In this document: positions 56,099 through 64,000 of the stretch, piece after piece
How positions within the stretch are numbered: the stretch's first letter is position 1
Layout of the letters: each line of letters begins with the position of its first letter
Made by a program: the position numbers and the translations under genes
NCBI GenBank assembly: GCA_037042915.1
Contig: CM073193.1
Span: forward strand, 6,200,001-6,264,000
Direction of reading: 5' to 3'
Length of the DNA: 64,000 bases
DNA from: Auricularia sp. M13
Taxonomy: Eukaryota > Basidiomycota > Agaricomycetes > Auriculariales > Auriculariaceae
Notes under the pieces: model-generated
What the model saw: the letters and a program-made list of their open reading frames with translations, nothing else
Database searches by the model: none
What the model was told of the DNA's origin: nothing

Positions 56099-58645
56099 GG
56101 TCTTCAGAGTCTCTATGGTAGGTTGTTCAAAGCTTTCTTCCTTTATATATGTACAGCTGGACGCGCTCTGGAGAAGCGCAGGCTATTGCTGAGTCAGGGG
56201 CGCTAACTTTGTCAGCCCCGAGGTGCCGCGGACGAGGCCTTTAAGTACTGGGCCAGCTGAATGAAGAGCCCAGTTCCTCCAGGTGGACGCAAGAAGGATC
56301 TTGCGCTCAAGCAGTTCGAACAACTTGTTCCGGACATAACGGACACTGAAACCGACCGCACCGTTCAGACGACCGTGACCAGAAAATGCTCGCTTCTCGC
56401 TCTGGACGCACTTGAGGATAGGTTGGTATATCACTGCTCTGGTGGCTTGGTAAATGTACGCCGGACTCTTCAGAATTCGCAATCATTGCGAGTGCAGTGG
56501 CAAAACTCCAGCCGCCTGGATTGATTCACGCTTCCTCAAAGTCATAGTAAGTGACTGGTGGCATATGGTTTCCGCCTTAAGAGAGGCTCTCAGATGCAGC
56601 TGCGCCACCAATTCTCCGACGCGAAGTCCCATGACGGTCACCGATAACATGTTTATCTTCCCCTTGCTTCATACCGCGAGGAACAGCGTGGTCACGCGCC
56701 TCAGGAGCATCTCGTCGACGTGGAGAAAAGAGCAGCCGTTCCAAGACGATAGCGCGCGATTCTCTGCAACGGCGGGAATCAGGGAGGGAGCACTCACGCG
56801 GGGGGGGGGGGGGGTTCCCTTCCTTGACAGCTGTCCACCCTCAGTTCCCTCCGTCACGGCGAACACTTCCCCGCAGGGAACAGCGCCACCACCAACCCGG
56901 CCCCATATGCATTGCGTGCTCGCAGCGGCATTTGGCGTTCAGCAGGACCAGGGGCCGCCTTTTATGTCGCTCACGGGGTTTGCTCACGCGTCTCCGGCCG
57001 TTACGTACACGGGCAGTCAGATGTCGCGAAGCAGGCCTCAGGGCGCCGAAACGTCGGGCGCTCTTTGGCATTAAAGTCCTGGACGATCGACAGAGCAACG
57101 TTTTGGACGGACGCTCCTATCTCCTCAAACGACGTTCGTTCGTTCGAGGGCGGCGTTTTTTCACGTGCGCGGGTCTTTAAAGCTCGTCCTCTTATCTCCG
57201 TCTCCGTCTCCGTCTTCCTCCCTCCTCCCTCTTCCTCTTCCCATCCCCCATTCCAGCCATGCCCCACGCCCGTGACGCATCTCCAGGACAACGCTTCGCT
57301 CGCGCACCTTCGACGCGAAGCCCCGCCCGCGTCAGGTGCGCATCGCCACCCAGTCAGCTGACATTCGCGTGCGCGGCGAACGTGGACGCTCCCCCGCCGC
57401 GGCAGTGCGCCTCCAGCTATATAAAGTCCTTCTCACCCGCAGGCGCGGAGAGAGAGAGAGAGAGCGTCGTCCACCCCACCCCCTCCTCCTCCTCCTCCTC
57501 CTCGGTTCTCCTTGCGCTCGGCTCTCATCTCATGCGCCATAAAACCGCGGGAAGACGCTATCTATCCCACGCACGCACGCACGCACGCACTCAGACCGCA
57601 AAACCTCGGAGCGAACTTTAACGTTCAACTGCGAAGCTGAAGCCTGAAGACCGCTCGGATTGGATTGGTTTAAGTATCCACGCGCACGCGACCGTCTCAG
57701 CTCTCCCGCAGCACCTCCCTCAAGACGCTACACGCGTCCCGCTCTAGCTGGAGGACGCAAAACCTCGGAGCGAAGTTGAAGACCGCCCGGTTTATCCGTC
57801 CGCGCCATTCCCCACCTCCCGCAGCGCCATCGTTCGCACGCCGCAAAACCTCGGACGTTCGAAGCTCACGGCCGCCCAATTATCCGCTACGCCCCGCCAC
57901 GCACCACGGCCCCGCATTGAACACCTCAAGAGTCAAATATCGCCGCGGCGCACCGCCAAACTCTCGTTCCCGACGCGGCTTCGAGTGCACTTTCGATCCC
58001 AACCGCACGACAACTTCGACTCTTCGCCTCCCCTTCCCCTTCCCTTCTCCCGCGTTGCGCTGACCCACCTCACATCCCCAACCCATCCAGCGCGATAAGG
58101 ACCCAGCACCGAGCGCTCAGCCGACCCTCCCCAGGCACCGTCGCCGGTCACCTGATCTGACCCGGCGCAAGCTCCTAAAGGCGGCGCGCTGGCCCGGCGC
58201 GCTCAGTCGGGCCTCAGTATAAAGGACCGCGACATTTGACTGAGAGTGAGAGTTGCAGATTCAGATTCAGATAGCGCGTTTGTTGGATTCCGGTTCGGAG
58301 AGCGTAGGTAAGTAATGGTACACAGACACTGGGCAGTGATAGCGGAGCATAGGCGGGGAATGAGGACGGAGGAATGGAGGAATGGAGGAAATGAGGAATG
58401 GAGGAATGGGCAGGAGGGTCAGAGCTTTGTACAACGCCCCCGTCGAGGGGCGGCTGGGGGCGGGGGGAAACTACGGAGGGGAGAGCGCGAACGGAGCGAC
58501 GAGGAGGAGGAGGAGGAAAGAACTGGGCAGCAGCAAGCAGGTACACGAAACGCGGACAACATACAAACGGCGGCGCGTGGCAGAGGTAAGCGCGGGCGGG
58601 GCTATAGGGTACAGTGCGTGAGGTGTCGGTCGAGGCGCGCGGGCG
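56099..58645. other. Intergenic 2.5 kb with simple repeats and short diverged repeats
   Basis: No convincing gene. It holds a G run near 56802-56813, CT-rich and (TCCGTC)n sequence near 57190-57250, (GA)n near 57450, (CTC)n near 57482, (GCAC)n near 57573 and AG-rich (GGAATGGAG)n near 58370-58410. The phrase GCAAAACCTCGGA recurs at about 57598, 57757 and 57843 with similar flanks (GAAGACCGC). This could be a promoter with a long leader for an untranslated transcript, or a decayed repeat. The last few hundred bases are the 3' flank of the bHLH gene. Confidence 0.45.
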
Positions 58646-60632
58646 CTACGAGTCCATCGCGACGTCCTCGGTCTTGACGGCGACGCCGAGCCGCTGCACG
58701 GCGCGGCCGCGGCCGCGCTCCTCCTCGTCCGCGGCGCCGGCGCGCGTCGCGGGCCGCATCTCCTCGTCGCTCTCGGTGCTCGCGCGGGCCGACGCCGACT
58801 GCGGCGGCTCCTCGAACATGGTGGCCATGACGCCCGAGCCGGCGAGCAGCATCTGCATCTCGTCCGCCGCGCTCGTGCTCGGGCCCTGCGGCGGCGTCTG
58901 GCCGTTGCGGAACGAGGAGAGCTGCTGCTCGAGCTCGCTGTTGCGGTTCGCCTGCGCCGTGACGAGCTGTTGCAGATACCTGAGTGTAAGCAAGAGAGAG
59001 AGAGAGAAGATAAGAGTCGTCAGCGTCTGGATTGGATTGGATTGGGGGGGCGGGCGTGCGCACCGGATGTACTCGACGCTCTTCTTGAGGATCATGCCCT
59101 TGTTGGCCTTCATCGGGCCGTTGTCCTTGCCGTCCTCGCCGCCGTCGTCGTCGGCTGCGCCGGGCGAGCCGCCGTTGCCGTTGGTGACGGCGAAGAGCGC
59201 CTGGCCGACGGACGGGGTGCTGCCGGCGGTGGGGTCGAGCATGATCTCCGGGATAAGCGTGGCGAGCTCGGAGATCTTCTCGTTGATGTTGTCCCGGCGG
59301 CGGCGCTCGACGGCGTTGTGCGACTCGCGGCGGCGGCGGCGCTTCTCGGACGCGAGCTGGGCTCTTCTGCAGGCGTCAGCATCGGGCACGGGAGAAGCGG
59401 TGGGGAAAGAGCGCCGTGCGGGCGCGTCCAGTGAGCGTGAAAAGGATTTAGCGAGCGGGCCAGCGCGCGGCAGATGTTGACGCAGGATTTCAAGGCCGGG
59501 CGTGTGAACGCGCTGGCTGACACCGAAGGGAAGGCATGGATGGGAGGTGGAGCGGGCATGGGATGGGGAAATGGGGTGCGCGCGGTGCGGGGGCTCCGGC
59601 CCGAGGTTCGGCCGAAGCTCTATGGCTGGGAGAAGAAAACACTCACTGCTTGGCGGCGGGGTCGTCTTGGCCGCCGTCCTTGCCGGGCGCGGTGGACGGC
59701 GGCGGCGGCGAGGTGCTCATCGTGCTGACGGCGCCGAGCGAGTGGGCCATGCCGTTCGTCGTGGCAAAGCTGCTGGCGGTGACGCTGCTGAAGGGGCCCG
59801 AGGGGGCGAAGGACGAGTAGCTGTCTGGCGTGGGCAGGTAGCTGGGCGTCGAGGGCGTCGCCTGCGGGTGAGACGGGTTGGAGAGGTAGGCGGACCAGTG
59901 CGAGTGCGGGAGCGACTGGGCGAGGCCGTGCAGCGAGGAGGACGGCGGCGGCGGCGGGGAGACGGAGTGCATGCTCATGTTGAGCGGGCTGATGGGGATG
60001 GGCAGCGTCGGCGGGCGCGAGGGCGCGGCGGCCGAGATGGGCGACGGCGAGGAGAGGTCGCGCTTGATGCCCGTTGCGATCTGGCTCGGCGCGTTGCTCG
60101 CCGCCGCCGCGGTGCCGCGCGTCGAGCGCGCCGGCTTGGAGCGCGAGCGCGAGCGGCTCGTGAGCGAGTTGCGGTGGGCGAGCGCCGAGTACGAGTCTGC
60201 TGGCGACGGCAGCGCGCGGAACTCGTTGCTGCTGCCGCCGCCGCCGCCGCCGTTGCTCAGGTGCTGGGAGAAGTGCGAGAACGGGTCCGCGTTGTGGAAC
60301 GGGGGCCCGTGGTGGCTCTGGGACGGGAACGAGGCCGGGTGGGCGCCGACGCCGACGCCAAAGATGTCGTGGGGCGGGCGCGAGTACAGGGCGCTGTCGT
60401 TGTTGTTGTTGGCGGTGGAATTATTGTTGCCCCCTGCGTGATTCGAATGCGGGCCCTGGTGCTGGTCACCGGCGCTGGCAGAGTGGGAGTGGGCGTGGGG
60501 GCCGTGGCCGTGGCCAATGAGGGCGACGAGATCCTCCTCAAAGGACTGCTCCTTGGCCGGGTTGTACGAGTTGAAGTAGAGCGAGGACGGCGAGGTCGGG
60601 TCGTGCTCGCTGCTCTGCTTGTAGAACGACAT
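58646..60632 (-). CDS. bHLH transcription factor
   Basis: Three exons on the minus strand (60632-59647, 59366-59064, 58979-58646) give 540 residues. The N-terminal 330 residues are disordered (His-rich, Gly-run, Ser/Pro-rich), typical of an activation region. The DNA-binding part begins at about residue 337: basic region KRRRRRESHNAVERRRRDN with the H-E-R residues that read an E-box, helix 1 INEKISELATLIPE, helix 2 MILKKSVEYIRYLQQL. The helices are separated by an unusually long loop of about 45 residues. A short leucine-bearing coil (ANRNSELEQQL) follows, so a bHLH-zip dimer is possible. Best remembered likeness is to fungal Rtg3/Nuc-1/SREBP-class factors; the exact orthologue is not assigned. 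Confidence 0.87.
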
Positions 60633-63517
60633 CGGAGAGGGGAGAGGGGGAAAACGTTCCGGGGTCTCCGGTCCGCCGCGCTATTATGAGTCCCTGCCTC
60701 CCGAGAGCCCGACGTGGCATCTGCGCCCGTCCTGTGTGCCCTCCCACATGCCCCTCCTCCGAGTCGCACATGCACGACGATCGCAAAATAGACTTTGTTT
60801 CGCCGCTTTCTCCGCTCACTCCTCACTTGCCTGCACTTTTCCCCCACTCGCCGCGGAATCTGTTCCCTCTCCTTGCCTGTGATACTGTACCCCGCTCAAG
60901 GCTGCGGCATCTGCATCAGCTTCTCCAGAGGTCCTTTTCTTCCAGTCATCCAACTGGCCCCTGTCCCTTGGCAGATGTTCTCTCGCACGGACACCCAACA
61001 TCGTCGAATAAGCAGCAGCCGCTGACTCATTTTTCGTTTTTAGTTTTTTTTTCCCCGACGAAATTGAACTGGCCGGTGGGTCTGCGTCATGCTGACCTCT
61101 GAGTCTGACATGTTCACACCTGCGTCAGCGCCGATGTCCACGGCCGCAGCGCTCTCGAAATCTTGCAGATGTGCTTTATTCTTGGTCTATATTATATACG
61201 TATGCCCTGACTGCAACTGGATCGAGCGACCCTCGAACTTGAAGCTCCCGCGCCTGCAGTGACAACGACACACGGCGAGCGCTAGCCAACCTGGCGCCGA
61301 CGATACTCAGGCTGGTCTGCAGTCTAGCCCCGCCCTGCGCGAGATAGGCAACAGAGCCAAGTTCAGCTTGGCCTCAGGCCCTGCGAGTCGGTCAGTCCCA
61401 GCAGCACGACGTGCCAGCTCACTCTTGTCCTGACGGTCGCCACACGGCGTCCGTCCGCCTCCACCCGACTCCAACTGGCTCATGATTACGACGCGAGCTA
61501 GCGCTCCCGCGCTTCCTTCCTCAAACTCGACTCTTGCAGTCCAGTGTAATTCTCTCCCCACACGGCACCAGTGGCTTCCCATCTTCTTCGTTTGCTGTAC
61601 TCGATGCCCAGGTACGTGTTTCGCTGGCAGTCACCAGTCACTCCCAGGCCGGGCGGAGACAGTTGCATTCGGACCTCGACCTCGGTGCAAACTGTTCTGG
61701 GAACGGCGCACGGCGCTCGCGGGGCGCTACAGTTAAATACGTCCCCGTGCGATGTTCAATAGCCGCTGGCGAGTCACTGTGCACCTCGTTCCGATTCGCA
61801 GTCGTTCGACCGCAATTTCAAGTTATTGGTTCCCATTTCGCGCCCCGAGCTCGGACACATGCATGCATGGCAACGGGCACCGAATCTGAATCGCAAATCC
61901 GATACAGTATCAGTATGGCAATGGGCTCGGAGCCGGGGTAGGTACGCCATGGCCGACGTCATGCCGTGGCCTTTGCGCATCTCATATCTCATAAGGGATT
62001 AGATTGGGATGAGGACGACGAGCGGTATCCGGGGTCCCGCCGTCCGAGCTGAAGGGTCGTCTTTCCCGCGCTCCGTCGACGGGACGTAATTTTGACGCTC
62101 CCGCGGCCGCGAACTTCTGCCACTCGCATTGGACGTCGTGTGCGGCAGTCTCAGCGCTTGCTTGGCATGACAGTCTCAGCGCCCCGGCCGTACAGTGCGA
62201 CTCTCCTCTAAGTATGGGTTTACCTCGCCCATGCGATAGATCTAGAGCCTGCAGTAAGTTATATGAAGGGATTTACTTAATTAAGCTCGTGCGAACGGCA
62301 CCGCCTCGACGCGGAGGGTCGGTCCGGCGCCACACACGAGGTTGCAATCATACGATACGAGACCGAGCGACCCTGCCTGCCTGCGTTAGATACTGTAGGA
62401 GAAGTCTCACTGGCAGCAGCGCGCGGGGCAAGAACCTGCCAGCGTCGACCCTGGTGGTTGGGTATGATTATGTGCAAACGCCGAACAGAAGTAGGAGTAT
62501 CCTTGCAAAGTTACCTAGAGGCTGACAGTGGCGCGCATGGTCCCAGACCGAGTCAACTCGGAGAACTCACTCCGAGTCGCAGGGCTGCAGTATGTCTGAC
62601 CGTGCCTGAGATCCTGGTCCCCCCCCCGAGACGCATGTTGCTAGCGCTGCTGGGAGGCGGACATTGGCACTGGGACGTCTTTAATTGGCTGAGCTCATAC
62701 AGTGCATCGGGGGGCGTCTGAATCACCGGCGAAGGCTCATCGCCGCCGTCCTGCCAGCGACGCCCACTTCATCCGACGCTCTGCTGTGAGACCGCGACAC
62801 TGCTCGCAATGGGCAACGGTGCGTCATGCCGGGTGTTTGCACCGTGGACTCGGAGCTCTACTCTATAGCTAATGCTTACTGTTACTGTAAGGACAAACAC
62901 AGTCACAGTCCGTCTCGACAACTTCTCCCGGTGGCAGCGATACAGTACAGTTGCATGTTGCATGTGGATGTGGATGTGGATGTGGCGCGGGGCGTGTCGG
63001 GATACGACTGGATGATAGGGGCGCGGCAACCTGCCCGTGAGAGCGGCGGTCGCCGCTGGGGTGGCTGGCGACTTTCGTCATTGGGCTGCCAACCAGACAG
63101 CGAGTGGCGGAGATGGTCAAGTTACAGTATGACGATGTGAGATATGGTAGTAGACTGCTTCGAGTACAGCAACGCTGCGCTTCATGAGAAGGCTCTGAGT
63201 CAATCGTTTTCACTCTCGAGACGGGCGTGACTCCGGACAGAGAGTGCTGCCAGCACACTGCCGTTTGCTCCCCAACATCAGAATTTATTGTGTCTAAAAG
63301 ATCAGTTATTTTCAGGTCTTACTACGGTTCACCGATTGAACTTTTGCTGGTTGTCATGATTGCTTTGTTTTTCTGTTGCGGGGTTTGAACTTTCATCCAC
63401 AGCTCTGAGTCGGACTCCCTCCGAGTCGTTGCCCACGGCCTGCCGCGGCTCCCACGCACGCACCACGCGTAGTACCGCAGCATTTCTTGCGAATAGCGCC
63501 CTCTTCCAAACCCGCAG
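60633..63517. other. Intergenic 2.9 kb, no gene recognised
   Basis: The first part is the promoter side of the bHLH gene. Elsewhere only short frames without domains. A (GTGGAT)n microsatellite lies near 62962-62981 and an imperfect inverted repeat around GAGTCAACTCGGAG / CTCCGAGTCGC near 62548-62580. No tRNA or transposase was seen. Confidence 0.45.
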
Positions 63518-64000
63518 CCATCGACAGTCTTCCAAACGAGATTCTGGCCTACATTTTTGATCACCTGGATGACCTTCGCACCACTTTGTCCGTGGCACAC
63601 GTGTCCACGAGCTGGCGCATAATCGTTCATTGTCATCCGTCTTTTGGGAGCTACGTTCGCTTCATCTACTCTGATGAAGAAGGACGCAATTGGGATGCGA
63701 GATGCTCTCTCTTCGTCCAGCAGGTCACCTGCTCGTCGCTGCCGCTACACCTGACGATCCGATACTATGGACACGAGAGGCTGGTTCTGAACACTCTGCT
63801 TTCCGTCCTCTCGCAGACCATGGATCGCGTCGTGTCGTTGGAGCTCTCGCTGCACGCGCGCCAGCCGTCAGTGATGTACAAGATACTCGACACGCCCGCC
63901 CCGTTACTTGAATGGCTACGCATAGGAAGGGCAGGTCGGCCTTTCGGCTTCGACAAACGCCCGCATGTGGCCTCTACGATCTTCAGTACGCCCGACCGCT
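63518..64000 (+). CDS. F-box protein, 5' part, runs off the window
   Basis: An acceptor-like CCCGCAG at 63511-63517 opens an exon with the F-box at once: IDSLPNEILAYIFDHLDDL, then SVAHVSTSWRIIV and a following tryptophan (PSFWSYVRF). Leucine-rich sequence continues to the window end (LVLNTLLSVLSQTMDRVVSL, LLEWLRIGRAG). The frame is open with no stop. The first exon with the start codon was not identified, and it could lie within a few hundred bases upstream. Its F-box type (SLPNEIL) differs from the other F-box genes in the window. Confidence 0.75.

Noticed and set aside
56802-56813. G run as a telomere-like or switch element
   Set aside because: A single short homopolymer without a repeat unit; ordinary slippage.
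59547-60689. 380-residue Arg-rich plus-strand protein opposite the bHLH gene
   Set aside because: Antisense shadow of GC-rich coding DNA. The composition is extreme (Arg/Gly/Val) and no domain is present.

Overview
This window is nuclear DNA of a filamentous basidiomycete, most likely an Agaricomycete of the polypore type. The evidence is GC-rich coding DNA, many short (about 45-75 nt) GT-AG introns, a calcineurin A of basidiomycete type, several F-box/leucine-rich paralogues, a Ty3/Gypsy chromovirus and an endonuclease-bearing LINE. The placement rests on remembered families; no search was run.

Layout. 0-2 kb: 3' end of CTP synthase. 2-10 kb: three complete calcineurin A catalytic-subunit genes head to tail, the most unusual host feature here. 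11-16 kb: an F-box-like gene, a larger F-box gene on the minus strand and a small spliced membrane-protein gene. 16.6-29.9 kb: a choline/aminoglycoside-kinase-like gene on the minus strand, split by an 11.8 kb LINE on the plus strand. The LINE is bounded by a 14-bp target-site duplication and ends in poly(A). 30-32 kb: sphingoid-base-phosphate phosphatase (LCB3-like). 32.6-35.6 kb: an F-box gene and an F-box/LRR relic. 35.7-38.2 kb: small non-autonomous elements (two inverted-repeat elements and a tRNA-headed SINE candidate). 39-43 kb: a disordered Ser/Pro-rich protein gene with an apparent frame break, a PEBP-family gene and a GFA/CENP-V-like gene. 43.4-54.4 kb: an F-box gene interrupted by a 9.3 kb chromovirus with LTRs that look identical. 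54.4-54.8 kb: a small TA-flanked inverted-repeat element. 54.9-56.1 kb: an NmrA-like NAD(P)-binding protein. 58.6-60.6 kb: a bHLH transcription factor. 63.5-64 kb: start of another F-box gene.

How it fits together. The housekeeping genes (CTP synthase, Lcb3-like phosphatase, calcineurin, bHLH) are compact and intron-rich. The accessory part is a mix of fast-evolving F-box paralogues and mobile elements. Two host genes, a kinase and an F-box gene, are each cut by a large retroelement with clean duplications, so the mobilome has been active recently. The intact alleles may survive in the partner nucleus of a dikaryon. No CRISPR array, rRNA or ordinary tRNA gene was seen.
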